From positions 1,860,001 through 1,924,000 of the forward strand of contig OY776378.1 in NCBI GenBank assembly GCA_963675575.1: a stretch of 64,000 nucleotides of DNA. Reading direction: 5' to 3'. Source of the DNA: JAGLOK01 sp963675575 (lineage in GTDB: Bacteria; Bacillota; Clostridia; Christensenellales; UMGS416). This document shows positions 1-8,687 of this stretch, one piece after another. The notes under the pieces are model-generated. The model worked only from the letters and a program-made list of their open reading frames with translations. It did not search any database and was not told the origin of the DNA. Position numbers and translations under genes: made by a program. Each line of letters begins with the position of its first letter. Position 1 is the stretch's first letter.

Positions 1-532
1 ATAAATTATTGTAGCCATATTTTAAAGCAAATGGAAGTGCGAAAAGCGGAGCTATTGTTTGTGCCATAGTCTGACCCAATCCATATATCCCAATACCTGT
101 CGCCATATTTTTAGCATCAAAGCAATTAGTCGCAATTGTCATTGTTAGTGTTGAGCCTATTCCCCAAGCCAAACCGTTAAGCGCTCTGAAAATGACAATC
201 ATATTATAGTTGGTTGATAGCGTTAGTCCAAAAACCGCGACAATCATTGTTAAAATACAAATTCGCAAGATAGTAAGTTTGTTTTCGTTATCAACAACTT
301 GTCCCGATATCGGACGCATGATGAATGCAGCCGTTGCAAATATGCCCGACAACAGTCCAACTTGCTGTGAGGTTGCACCTAAATCATTAGCATATTTAGG
401 CAAAGTTATCGCCAACATTGTGCTCGAGTTGTAGTTGAAAAACGCAACAAGGAAAATCAAAATAAACGCCCTTGTAAAAAACGGTGAGCCCTTGAGCCCC
501 CCAATCCCCTTTTTAAATTTAGTTAAATCCAT
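1..532 (-). CDS. MFS transporter, N-terminal part (runs off window)
   Basis: The reading frame stays open from an ATG at 532 to the window edge, giving about 177 residues of the N-terminal half of a major facilitator superfamily protein. Visible are hydrophobic helices starting near residue 20 (AFILIFLVAFFNY) and an MFS loop-2/3-like segment (RPISGQVVD) after the second helix. GGAGAAGAAAGGGA lies just upstream of the ATG and decides the start. An ATG at 539 is in another frame and closes quickly. The family carries out proton-coupled uptake or efflux of small molecules; the substrate cannot be inferred. The C-terminal half lies outside the window. It faces away from the hydrolase gene, so 533-1073 should hold divergent promoters. 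Confidence 0.85.
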   Translation of the reverse strand, partial: MDLTKFKKGIGGLKGSPFFTRAFILIFLVAFFNYNSSTMLAITLPKYANDLGATSQQVGLLSGIFATAAFIMRPISGQVVDNENKLTILRICILTMIVAVFGLTLSTNYNMIVIFRALNGLAWGIGSTLTMTIATNCFDAKNMATGIGIYGLGQTMAQTIAPLFALPFALKYGYNNL

Positions 533-1073
533 TATACATTCCCTTTCTTCTCCAGATAAAAAAATTTAAAGACAATATTTTTCAATATCATCTATTAGTC
601 TAGTCATCAAACACCCCGACAATACTGAGTGCATTTTTTTCCTGGGCGGATAATATGCCCCAAACATTTGCGCTTTTTGCAAACAATATAACTAAAAAAA
701 GTTAAAATTGCTTTGAAATTATGATAAAAGAATTTCCTTTTAAATAAAGTGATATAGCCGAATTTCATACAACTATGATTAAATTTAGGATTATCCCGAA
801 TCAAGCATGATTATATTGCATAAACACGTATTAATCAATTTGTTTTTGGCATTTATGCAGCTAATATTAAATAATTCCACAATTAATTAATATGTGCTAC
901 ATCATATATAGTTTTTCGCAATATTATTGCAAATAGTAAATAAGTATAATATTATTATATTCGTTATTTTAATCCATTTTGTAAAATAGTGTTTTTTAAT
1001 TACTGATAAAAAAACATTGTTAAATAAATCAAGCCGGCACCTAAGTCGGCTGAAAATATTTCAGGAGGTAAAA
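533..1073. other. AT-rich intergenic region between divergent genes
   Basis: This is about 540 bases between the leftward MFS gene and the rightward hydrolase gene. It is very AT-rich, especially 840-1015. A short imperfect inverted repeat (AGCCGGC ... GTCGGCT) sits at about 1031-1050 just before the hydrolase ribosome site. A 65-codon leftward frame at 607-804 has no ribosome site and an unremarkable composition, so I treat it as chance. No RNA gene or riboswitch was recognised. Confidence 0.5.
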
Positions 1074-2069
1074 ATGAAAGTACAAGAAATCCCTATAAAG
1101 TCGGAGCTGAAATCAAAAAGAATCAAAGGCGGCGCTTCGCAAAATTTTATCAGCAAGTCATTTATGAAAGAGGTTAGAGAAAACAACAAGACCAGAAAGA
1201 TTTATGATGTAAATCCCTATGTTGAGGTTTATCAATACCGTGAAAATGTTTACGCCCTATTCGCAGATAACTGTGATGGCGCTGGGGACATGTGGATGTT
1301 TTTAATCATAGGCCCTGAAAAAGCCATGCTCATCGACACCGGGTATGGACTTGGGGACACCAAGGCTTTGGTTGACGAGATTACAGGCGGAAAGCCGATT
1401 ATTGTCATAAATACACACGGCCACTGTGATCATGCTTATGGAAACTGTCGATTTGACAAGGTTTTTTGCCACGAATATGAAGAACATTTAATAAAGGCTC
1501 AAGATTCGCATATATGGGACTATTTGTTTGACGAAAACGGCAACAATATTTGGCTGGAATTTGACAAGAATGATTTGCCTGTGTTTAAAGAGTATGAACT
1601 CGAAGCCGTTAAAGACGGACACATCTTCAATCTCGGCGAAGACTATGATGTCGAGCTTGTGTGGCTTGGCGGGCACGCGGCCGGAAACTCTGGCATTCTT
1701 GACAAGCAAAGTCGCATATTTTTCCCGGGTGATGATATTTGCAGCGATGTTTCAGGCCTTGGACGCGGCGCGGCTCCGGGAACTTTGTACCGTGAATATA
1801 TGACCATCACCACAGTTCGCAATCAGTTTGCAAAGCTGGTTGAACGCTTAGATGAATTTGACTATATTTTCCCTTCGCATTTCATGATAAATATCGAAAA
1901 CAGCCTTTTGCCAAATATGTTGGATGCATGCAATGAAATTATCGCAAACCCGAGCAACTATGACTATAAGCTCAGAAGCATTCACCCCAAAGGCGGCCAC
2001 ACTGTGGAAAGATTGTATAAATTCGTTAAAGGCTTCGGTTCTATCGCCTACACCCCTGAGGGTGTATAA
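1074..2069 (+). CDS. MBL-fold metallo-hydrolase
   Basis: A 331-residue metallo-beta-lactamase-fold protein. The metal-binding motif HGHCDH is at residues 115-120, with further likely ligands His201 (GGHAAGNSG), Asp220/221 (PGDD) and His269 (PSHF), in the order expected for a dinuclear site. The family hydrolyses esters, lactones, thioesters or phosphodiesters; the substrate is unknown. There is no signal peptide, so it is probably cytoplasmic. I start at 1074 because TTCAGGAGG lies eight bases upstream; a frame-compatible ATG 57 bases earlier lacks a ribosome site. It stands alone and ends before an intrinsic terminator. The MarR gene follows after the terminator and may regulate its neighbourhood. 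Confidence 0.85.
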   Translation: MKVQEIPIKSELKSKRIKGGASQNFISKSFMKEVRENNKTRKIYDVNPYVEVYQYRENVYALFADNCDGAGDMWMFLIIGPEKAMLIDTGYGLGDTKALVDEITGGKPIIVINTHGHCDHAYGNCRFDKVFCHEYEEHLIKAQDSHIWDYLFDENGNNIWLEFDKNDLPVFKEYELEAVKDGHIFNLGEDYDVELVWLGGHAAGNSGILDKQSRIFFPGDDICSDVSGLGRGAAPGTLYREYMTITTVRNQFAKLVERLDEFDYIFPSHFMINIENSLLPNMLDACNEIIANPSNYDYKLRSIHPKGGHTVERLYKFVKGFGSIAYTPEGV

Positions 2070-2091
2070 CGTTTTTATTTTACCATTACTG

Positions 2092-2132
2092 TATGGAAAT
2101 CATAAAAGCTATTATGGTTTCCATATTTTTTT
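2092..2132 (+). terminator. Intrinsic terminator after the MBL-fold gene
   Basis: A near-perfect hairpin (TATGGAAAtCATAA pairing with TTATGgTTTCCATA) is followed by a run of T. It lies 23 bases beyond the hydrolase stop codon. Confidence 0.85.
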
Positions 2133-2327
2133 ATCCGGATAGTATAATATGTATCTAAATTAAGCATCTCCATTTGAAACTTCGAATAATCCATATTATA
2201 ATACACAGAAATAATATAAGAAGATAAATATTCCTCTTATTGGCATAATAATTTGTTTGATGATATGTGTTATGGTATTATTTATTATATCTTATACCAG
2301 TAAAAAAAAATCCGTTGGAGAAATTAT

Positions 2328-2765
2328 ATGAGTATAGAAAATCAAGAATTCGCTAGAAATATTGTAAGATATATTTCGCGACTCGAGCGTCAGCGTAAGC
2401 GCTATCTGGATAAAAATTTATACGATCACAAACTTTACGGTTCGATGTTTATGGTGATTCTTTTTCTAAATCGCAACCCGGGGGCAATACAGGATGATTT
2501 ATGCGAATTTTTAGGAATTGATAAAAGCGGAATCGCCCGAAAGTGCAGGCGGCTTGAAGATTTGGGTTATATAAGGCGCGAGCAATCAAAGGAAGACCGC
2601 CGCCAAAACATGTTATACCTGACCGATAAAGGGAACGAGCTTTTGCCGATAATCCGTGAATTATTATCAAACTGGCGAGAAAAAGTGACAGCCGGAATGA
2701 ATGAAAGCGACCAAAAAGAACTTCTCAGACTTCTGGAGCTTATGATGGGAAACGCCACAAACTAA
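2328..2765 (+). CDS. MarR family transcriptional regulator
   Basis: A 145-residue winged-helix protein of normal MarR length. The recognition-helix region (QDDLCEFLGIDKSGIARKCRRLE, about residues 55-77) is followed by the typical wing segment (GYIRREQSKEDRRQNMLYLTDKG), including the conserved acidic/basic DRR. MarR proteins bind as dimers to short palindromes and are released by small ligands, often phenolics or drugs. GGAG sits upstream of the ATG. It converges on a MATE exporter gene at 2863-4227; regulation of that exporter or of the upstream hydrolase is plausible but inferred only from position. Confidence 0.9.
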   Translation: MSIENQEFARNIVRYISRLERQRKRYLDKNLYDHKLYGSMFMVILFLNRNPGAIQDDLCEFLGIDKSGIARKCRRLEDLGYIRREQSKEDRRQNMLYLTDKGNELLPIIRELLSNWREKVTAGMNESDQKELLRLLELMMGNATN

Positions 2766-2785
2766 TAACTAATTTTCATTTCAAT

Positions 2786-2816
2786 AAAAAGCCGCCAATT
2801 AATTTAGCGGCTTTTT
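2786..2816. terminator. Bidirectional intrinsic terminator
   Basis: A perfect 10-bp stem, AAAAAGCCGC with GCGGCTTTTT, lies between the convergent marR-type and MATE genes. It has a U-run in both directions, so it can end both transcripts. Confidence 0.9.
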
Positions 2817-2862
2817 CTTTATATCAATCGTTTAGATATTTTGTATAGTGTCATATAATAGT

Positions 2863-4227
2863 CTACGCCACGGCAAGCCTTCTGCGTTTCCACATGCCGG
2901 ACCAATAATATATTCCGCCTATAACAAACGGTATAAATCCTGCAAGAGCATCCCCGTACCAGAACCCTTGTATACCCAGCTTCATGACTATTCCCAACAG
3001 CATTGCAAGGCCTACACGCGCAATAACTCCATCCAGCAATCCCAACACCATGGCAAGTTTTGTGTTACCAAGGCCGTTAATGAGAGCCATAAAAGGGCTA
3101 CGCAAAGCGGAAGCAAAAAATCCCATTACAGCAATAATTGCATATGAATGAGACAGTTCCAATACTCCCGGATCACTATTAAACAATCCAAAGATTTGCT
3201 CAGGGAAAATCATCATAAATACCGAAAGAACAGTAACGAAAACCAGTCCATACCCGAGACTTACGTAGATGATTTTTTTTATTCTATCCTTTTTGCCAGC
3301 TCCGAAATTTTGTCCTATCATTGAAGTTCCGGCCGCTCCCAATGAAACCGTAACCAATCCGGATACCTGTCTGATTTTCCCGCCCACTCCGTTAACTGCA
3401 GACGCGGTGACGCCATAAACATTAATTGATGAACTCACAAACAGCTTAGAAAGCATAATGGCACTGCGCTGCAAAGCCAAGGGAATGCCAAGCCTAAGCA
3501 GTGCTTTAAGGACTTTCCCATCGATAGCAAAGCTTTTCAATTTGAAATCAAACCCAAACGCATTACGTTTTTTGTATAGATATATAATAGAACTTGCGCA
3601 GCTAATTGCCTGCGCGGCAATAGTCGCAATCGCCGCTCCCTTCGGACCCATGCCCAGCCCCGCAACTAAAATAAGATCAAATAAGATATTCAAGCAAGCC
3701 GCCACAGCTATAAACACAAACGGCCGCTTTGAGTCACCCATACCCCTTAGTATTGAAGAAACCAGATTATATCCAAACATAAAAATCATTCCAATAAAGC
3801 AGACGATGCTATATTCTTTGGCTTGTGCATATGCCTCAGGAGGCACATTCATCGCGCTAAGCAGCAGATTGTCGAAGATAATGCCTACCAGCGAAATGAA
3901 TAGAGCTATCAGCGAAATAAATGTGAATAGTGTTCCTATAGTCTTTTTTATATACTCTACATTGCGCTGACCCACATACTGGGCTATCATAATCTGCCCT
4001 GCCATAGTAAGCCCCATGCCCAAAAACATGAAAAAATGCATTATATCGCCTCCGACAGATACCGCGGAGAGTCCGGTGCTGCCAACATACTGGCCTACTA
4101 TAACCATATCCGCCACATTGTATGCTGTCTGAAGAATATTTGAAAACATAAAAGGTATAGAAAACGTAAGCAATGTGCGCGCTACGCTTCCTTCGGTCAA
4201 GTCGTTTATCATGGATTCTTTATTCAA
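2863..4227 (-). CDS. MATE family efflux transporter
   Basis: A 454-residue membrane protein with about 12 hydrophobic segments in two similar halves. The N-terminus (LTEGSVARTLLTFSIPF, then TAYNVADMVIVGQYVG) is characteristic of the DinF/MepA-like MATE group in Bacillota. These transporters expel drugs or cationic metabolites using a Na+ or H+ gradient. The start is TTG at 4227: GAGGT is seven bases upstream, while the ATG five codons in has no ribosome site. It is full length. It converges on the MarR gene, and the exporter/MarR pairing is common for drug-responsive efflux. Confidence 0.9.
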   Translation of the reverse strand: MNKESMINDLTEGSVARTLLTFSIPFMFSNILQTAYNVADMVIVGQYVGSTGLSAVSVGGDIMHFFMFLGMGLTMAGQIMIAQYVGQRNVEYIKKTIGTLFTFISLIALFISLVGIIFDNLLLSAMNVPPEAYAQAKEYSIVCFIGMIFMFGYNLVSSILRGMGDSKRPFVFIAVAACLNILFDLILVAGLGMGPKGAAIATIAAQAISCASSIIYLYKKRNAFGFDFKLKSFAIDGKVLKALLRLGIPLALQRSAIMLSKLFVSSSINVYGVTASAVNGVGGKIRQVSGLVTVSLGAAGTSMIGQNFGAGKKDRIKKIIYVSLGYGLVFVTVLSVFMMIFPEQIFGLFNSDPGVLELSHSYAIIAVMGFFASALRSPFMALINGLGNTKLAMVLGLLDGVIARVGLAMLLGIVMKLGIQGFWYGDALAGFIPFVIGGIYYWSGMWKRRRLAVA

Positions 4228-4542
4228 ATTTTCTACCTCATAGTATTATTATCTTTTTGTTTTTTTTACGCGAAAATTTATTAAATATGGTTGTCTGAAA
4301 AACTGTGATTTAATTCAGGTTCAAATTGCAATATTTCAGTATAATGCTTCACTCGGAATTATTATCCTAGTGAAGCACCTTAAATTTTTGTTCGCGTAAT
4401 AATGATTAAATAGTTTCATGGTACAACCATTTAATTATTATTGTACTATATTTATTTAGTTTAATACATCTATTTTTATAAAAAACTTACAAAAAACACC
4501 CAGAGAAAATCAAATGCATCCATAGCACTCTTTTCTATGCGT
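4228..4542. other. Intergenic region with a 9-bp stem-loop (4345-4377)
   Basis: This 315-base AT-rich gap separates two leftward genes. It contains an exact inverted repeat TGCTTCACT ... AGTGAAGCA (4345-4353 with 4369-4377, loop 15). The hairpin has no proper U-run on either strand, so it could be an operator or an RNA structure in the MATE leader rather than a strong terminator. Nothing else was recognised. Confidence 0.45.
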
Positions 4543-5577
4543 TTAAGTTATGATTCCCGCTTTACGAGCGACTGCCAGTATACCCTTTATGCTGAGAACA
4601 TCGATTTCGTCAACCCCGGAAATACAAGAAATATTAGCCTGCGGAAAAAGCTGCGACAGTATATGGCGGTATAAATTACACCGCGCCTCATTCCCTATTA
4701 ATATATAGTTTAAGCTTTCGTCAGCGCCCAACATCTCAAGCTGTCCAATGGATAGCATGTCTTCAGCTGCAATCAGCGCGTCAAAAAACAGATGCCGCTC
4801 ATACCACTTCGTGTCAAGTAATACATCCAGAAACCTCGGAAACAAAACAGAGCGCAAAAGCCCGACTTTTTGTATCCACATAATAGCGTCCGATACTATA
4901 TTTTCATCGTAATAATCCTTCGGGCTTGGTTCATCTTCCGGTCCTTTATTAACCGATTTCCCCAAAAAAGTATGATCGAGCATCGCTTCATAAAGCTGCC
5001 CACTCATGGTTGTAAGGCTTCCCAATACACAGCCTGACTTATCAATAGACATAAATTTCGTATGGGAGGAAAGCATCACCACTGTTACCGGGAGTTTTAC
5101 GCCATATTCGCTCATAAGGCCGATAAGCTGCACCTCTTCGCCCCGCATAAAGTCAAGCTCGCCAACCATTTGCGTAGCCGCTCTTTGAGTATCCTTTATC
5201 GCGTTTTTTATACCCGGAACAAAATATACGGGTATATCTGCCTCGATAATCTCTGTGTCGGTTGTTTTAACAATGTTTCCAGCGAGCTCTTCCAAGCCGC
5301 AAGGCGCCGACAAGTGCGGAATCTCCACAAGACCAATCTCCGAAGTTATCATCCCGGAAGAAAGCACAGCTTGCAAGTCGGCAGCCTTCATGCCCGCGCT
5401 TGCCAAAGCTTCCTTGATAATTTGGCGCACGCCTTCACGTAGCGGCTCTTTGCTGCCTGTTTCGGCAGTGTCTTTTACGCCTATCTTCATGGTGCTTTTT
5501 CCGTATATTTTACCTTTGCCGTCTACAATATAAGCGCGGGAATTCGTTGTGCCACAGTCAATGGTCGCGTAAAACAC
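4543..5577 (-). CDS. dgoK: 2-dehydro-3-deoxygalactonokinase family sugar-acid kinase
   Basis: A 344-residue protein of the DgoK family in the sugar kinase/Hsp70/actin fold. The phosphate-1 loop DCGTTNSRAY is at residues 8-17, followed by the family-typical stretch SSGMITSEIGLVEIPHLSAP around residues 88-107. DgoK phosphorylates 2-keto-3-deoxygalactonate in galactonate catabolism. The start is GTG at 5577, supported by GGGAGG seven bases upstream. No KDPGal aldolase or galactonate dehydratase lies in the window, so the exact substrate is uncertain. Three further leftward genes stand upstream (membrane protein, galM, nif3-like), which fits a carbohydrate context. Confidence 0.8.
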   Translation of the reverse strand: MFYATIDCGTTNSRAYIVDGKGKIYGKSTMKIGVKDTAETGSKEPLREGVRQIIKEALASAGMKAADLQAVLSSGMITSEIGLVEIPHLSAPCGLEELAGNIVKTTDTEIIEADIPVYFVPGIKNAIKDTQRAATQMVGELDFMRGEEVQLIGLMSEYGVKLPVTVVMLSSHTKFMSIDKSGCVLGSLTTMSGQLYEAMLDHTFLGKSVNKGPEDEPSPKDYYDENIVSDAIMWIQKVGLLRSVLFPRFLDVLLDTKWYERHLFFDALIAAEDMLSIGQLEMLGADESLNYILIGNEARCNLYRHILSQLFPQANISCISGVDEIDVLSIKGILAVARKAGIIT

Positions 5578-5696
5578 TTTAATTCCTCCCAGATCCTGAA
5601 TTTCAATTTAAATAACCCTTAAATTCTTATTAAGCCTATGATTGCATTTTTTTAGAATTTATCAATCCCTTTTCCATAGGAATAAAGACTGGTCAA

Positions 5697-6374
5697 CTAT
5701 TTTTTGTCTTTTTGCTCTTCTTTTTTGTTGTTTAATTTTTCAGCTCCATCAGGAATCTTCTCTTTGTTAGGAGTTCTGATATAGTTAGTTTTAGACTCAT
5801 GTCTGTTAAGCATATACGTTATGACGCCACCGGCAATAAAGCCAAGCGCGCACAAAGAATGCATCAATGGTTCATCTCCCCTATGAAACAAGACAAATAT
5901 AAACATCGCCAAAGCGTTGACTCCGAGCAGCACCGCCGAAAAAAGGCTCACCCTTTTAAGGTTAATCGATGTTGTTTGGTATGTATATATTGTCATATCT
6001 GTCTTTCTGGTGATATATTCGATAATAGTAATCAACATCCATATCAGCGCGAACAAAGATAACGCTTCTGGTATTGCCACAAAAAGCTCACGATTCCCGG
6101 TGAGATTCCTTGTTGCGCAATACAAAAATATGCTCAACACAACCAGTGCTAAAAGCGGATATATGACCTTGTAAGCCAACCTTTGTTTGTCAGATAAATC
6201 CACCCTATAATATTCTTTGGTATATATCTGGACTATCTTGGCCTTTTTGTTTTTTCCGTTTGGTACTTTATATGCTTCGTATCCTTCAAAATACCTATGG
6301 TTAAAACCCAGAACCGGCTTTCTTTTGGAACTTTTGTTATTGCCGCTGCTTTTTTCGCTTTTTTGAGAGCTCAT
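5697..6374 (-). CDS. Hypothetical four-helix membrane protein
   Basis: A 225-residue protein I do not recognise. It has a basic, Ser/Lys-rich N-terminal tail (1-25), a soluble segment with many Tyr/Lys residues, about four hydrophobic helices (near 70-88, 98-118, 142-163 and 168-190) and a highly charged C-terminal tail rich in Lys and Glu. AGGTGA precedes the ATG. It lies between galM and dgoK on the same strand, 61 bases after galM, so probably co-transcribed. No function can be assigned. Confidence 0.7.
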   Translation of the reverse strand: MSSQKSEKSSGNNKSSKRKPVLGFNHRYFEGYEAYKVPNGKNKKAKIVQIYTKEYYRVDLSDKQRLAYKVIYPLLALVVLSIFLYCATRNLTGNRELFVAIPEALSLFALIWMLITIIEYITRKTDMTIYTYQTTSINLKRVSLFSAVLLGVNALAMFIFVLFHRGDEPLMHSLCALGFIAGGVITYMLNRHESKTNYIRTPNKEKIPDGAEKLNNKKEEQKDKK

Positions 6375-6435
6375 ATTGTCACCTTTGCTTTGTTAAGTTT
6401 TTGCAATATCAAATTTAATAAATAGGATGAACCCA

Positions 6436-7470
6436 TTATTCATCCACTGAAAACTCATATACAGTCACTGTTTCGAGCTTTTCACCTTTTCCAAACACGG
6501 GCGACTCAAACTCAGGGCAATTGACCGCGTTGGGAACAAACTGTGTTTCTATGCACACAGCAGCGTATTCAGAATATATAACTCCTCGTTTTCCCGGCTT
6601 ACTTGAGCAGTTGCCAGGGGTATATAAAATAACCGACTGCATATCGGTATAGGTTTTCATTCTCCGTCCGGTCGCTGGCGAATAGAGCTCCGCCGCAAGT
6701 CCGTAGCCTTTTTTGTCCAAAACATAAAAATCGTCAAATCCTACTCTTCCCTCTTGGAAAAAACCTATTTCATCGGAAGCCATCGCCTCTTTGATACTTC
6801 TGGGCGAGGTAAAATCCGCAGGTGTGCCCACAACCGGCTGCAAGCCGCCAACCGGAACGCCATTTCCCTTTTTTGCGAGGTTTTTCGAATAAATCGTTAA
6901 TATTTCTTCTCCGATGTCACCAAAATCAGAAAGGTTGAAATAGGCGTGATTGGTGGGGCTTAAAACTGTAGTTTCCTCGGGTGTCAATTCATATTTGATC
7001 TCAAGCCTGTGGTCATCGTCGAAAGTATAGTGTACCCAGGCATCCACCTCGTTGCCGAATCCACCATCTCCTTTATCGCGATAATAAAAGCTGACTGTTT
7101 TTCCGTTATCATTTATCTTGGCATCAAATATACGCGCAGCATAGTTGCCGCTGCCGCTATGGAGAAGATGCCCGCCGTGGTTGGTTTCCAACTGCACTTC
7201 TTTGCCGTCCAATACACACTTTCCGTATGCGATTCTGTTTCCGACGCGTCCCATGACTGCGCCTTCCATTGTGCGACCTGTTAATTCATCAGCTTCCGTC
7301 ACACCAAGTACCACGTCTCCTATATTTCCGTAACGGTCTTTGACAAACAGGCTGTGAATCGATGCGCCGAAGTCCAGAAGCTCCACATATTCGTCGCAAT
7401 TGTTTTTGATTGTGTATTTTGTTACGTCTCTTCCATCCGAAAGAGTTCCAAAGATATTTTTTTCTATCAT
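6436..7470 (-). CDS. galM: Aldose 1-epimerase (mutarotase)
   Basis: 344 residues of a GalM-type galactose mutarotase, interconverting alpha and beta anomers of aldohexoses. Motifs include GNRIA (78-82), the substrate-binding NHGGHLLHSG (98-107), the catalytic acid His175 in SPTNHAYFNL and the catalytic base Glu308 in AVCIETQF. The length matches the family. I start at 7470, where AAGGATG lies at normal spacing; the ATG nine bases earlier would abut that same ribosome site. It is cytoplasmic. It probably supplies the correct anomer to sugar kinases and complements the galactosidase locus at 35-46 kb. Confidence 0.9.
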   Translation of the reverse strand: MIEKNIFGTLSDGRDVTKYTIKNNCDEYVELLDFGASIHSLFVKDRYGNIGDVVLGVTEADELTGRTMEGAVMGRVGNRIAYGKCVLDGKEVQLETNHGGHLLHSGSGNYAARIFDAKINDNGKTVSFYYRDKGDGGFGNEVDAWVHYTFDDDHRLEIKYELTPEETTVLSPTNHAYFNLSDFGDIGEEILTIYSKNLAKKGNGVPVGGLQPVVGTPADFTSPRSIKEAMASDEIGFFQEGRVGFDDFYVLDKKGYGLAAELYSPATGRRMKTYTDMQSVILYTPGNCSSKPGKRGVIYSEYAAVCIETQFVPNAVNCPEFESPVFGKGEKLETVTVYEFSVDE

Positions 7471-7806
7471 TTTATTCATCCTTTTTATATAAATATTTTT
7501 TATTACTATTCCAATAAATAAACGACGTCAAAAACACAAACACCGGTGCTAGAGTCATTTGCGAACCTACGTAACCCGCATTTCCTTCGCTCAACAACTT
7601 ATTTTTGCCATATTCGCGTATCCAAACCCTTATTATATCAGCAAAAATTTTCACTTTCAACCTGTGAAGCTCTTTGTATATTCTCCGACTCTATTTAAAT
7701 GTGCGGTAAAAAAATTTAAGTTTATATTCCAGCAAACAAAAGGCTTAGCGGAAAATTTTCCTAAGCCTTTAATTCTTGCATATTAATAAAATCTATAGCA
7801 AAGACA
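7471..7806. other. Intergenic region with galM promoter zone and a terminator
   Basis: This gap holds the 5' region of galM and, at 7741-7768, the terminator of the upstream operon. A 62-codon leftward frame (7472-7660) overlaps the galM ribosome site but has no ribosome site of its own and no recognisable feature. Confidence 0.5.
7741..7768 (-). terminator. Intrinsic terminator after the nif3-like gene
   Basis: AGGCTTAG pairs exactly with CTAAGCCT, and a GGAAAATTTTCC segment can extend the hairpin. On the minus strand it is followed by a T-rich tail. It lies 39 bases beyond the stop codon of the Nif3-like gene and separates it from galM. Confidence 0.75.
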
Positions 7807-8619
7807 TTAAGTCACGTACTTATACAAATCTCCTGAACGTATGAATTTCACCGACACTGCATCTTTAACAAGGGATGATATCCATTCAGCCGCATATTCC
7901 ATGCCCACTTCCTCAAAGTTAAAGTGCCCTACATGAAGAATAGCTTTGTTTTTGCCAAGCTGTCCCGCGTCATTTGCATAGTTCGCAACGGACCAATCCA
8001 CCAGCTCCAAAGGAATAAGCAGGTCGTCTTCCATCATCATTTTTATCGCGTTGTCATCAAGCTGTGAGCCTCGCACGTGTTCACAAAAGCCAATCTTTGA
8101 AACTTCAGCTTCAACATTTCCGATAACTCGGACTCCGTTTAACCCCAGCTTTTCTTTGAAAAATCCACACAACTCTTTCACAGTCGTCTTGGGTATAGTA
8201 AAGCGCAGAGGTTTTTGAGGATCGCCCGTCAAATATTCTTCCCAGCCCAGCACTTTCATTATCCCGTGGAAAATCAAGTCCGGCCTGTGCAGGTGCATGT
8301 GGTCATGGTCTCGCCATATCGCGATGTTATTCTCATTCAGCAGCCTCGATTTCTCTAAATAAACTTCGTCATCTTCCAGCCAATCGGTTGGATCTAAATG
8401 CGAATAGTATGCCGGCTCATGGCAAACAATCAAATTATATCCCAGCTCGGCTGTTTTTCTAATAACATCAATACTTGGCGCGCATGTTGTGACTATCCCG
8501 CTGCATTCGTCACTTGGGTTGCCCGATTTAAATGTATCAACCGTTTCAGTTTTGTGTTTTCCAAGTATCAGCTCGGGATGGTAATCCAAAATCGCATCTA
8601 TCACTTCTTGTATGGTCAT
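7807..8619 (-). CDS. Nif3-like dinuclear metal centre protein (DUF34)
   Basis: A 270-residue member of the NIF3/YbgI family, whose members form toroidal hexamers around paired metal ions. Candidate ligands are His67 (LIVCHEP), His105/His107 (RDHDHMH) and the C-terminal HVGHFNFEEVGMEY block around 230-243. The biochemical role of the family is not settled; a GTP cyclohydrolase I type 2 activity has been claimed for some members, and others are treated as metal-binding housekeeping proteins. GGAG precedes the ATG. It sits 68 bases downstream of the glucan synthase gene on the same strand, so probably in one transcript that ends at the terminator at 7741-7768. Confidence 0.85.
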   Translation of the reverse strand: MTIQEVIDAILDYHPELILGKHKTETVDTFKSGNPSDECSGIVTTCAPSIDVIRKTAELGYNLIVCHEPAYYSHLDPTDWLEDDEVYLEKSRLLNENNIAIWRDHDHMHLHRPDLIFHGIMKVLGWEEYLTGDPQKPLRFTIPKTTVKELCGFFKEKLGLNGVRVIGNVEAEVSKIGFCEHVRGSQLDDNAIKMMMEDDLLIPLELVDWSVANYANDAGQLGKNKAILHVGHFNFEEVGMEYAAEWISSLVKDAVSVKFIRSGDLYKYVT

Positions 8620-8687
8620 TCAATTTCTCCTATATTTTTATAATGGCTTGTGTTACATTTTGATCGGCGAATCTTAGCCGATAAAAA

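Noticed and set aside
607..804. 65-codon leftward frame
   Set aside because: No ribosome site, no recognisable feature, overlaps an AT-rich promoter region.
7472..7660. 62-codon leftward frame overlapping the galM start
   Set aside because: No ribosome site and it runs through the galM leader; nothing supports translation.
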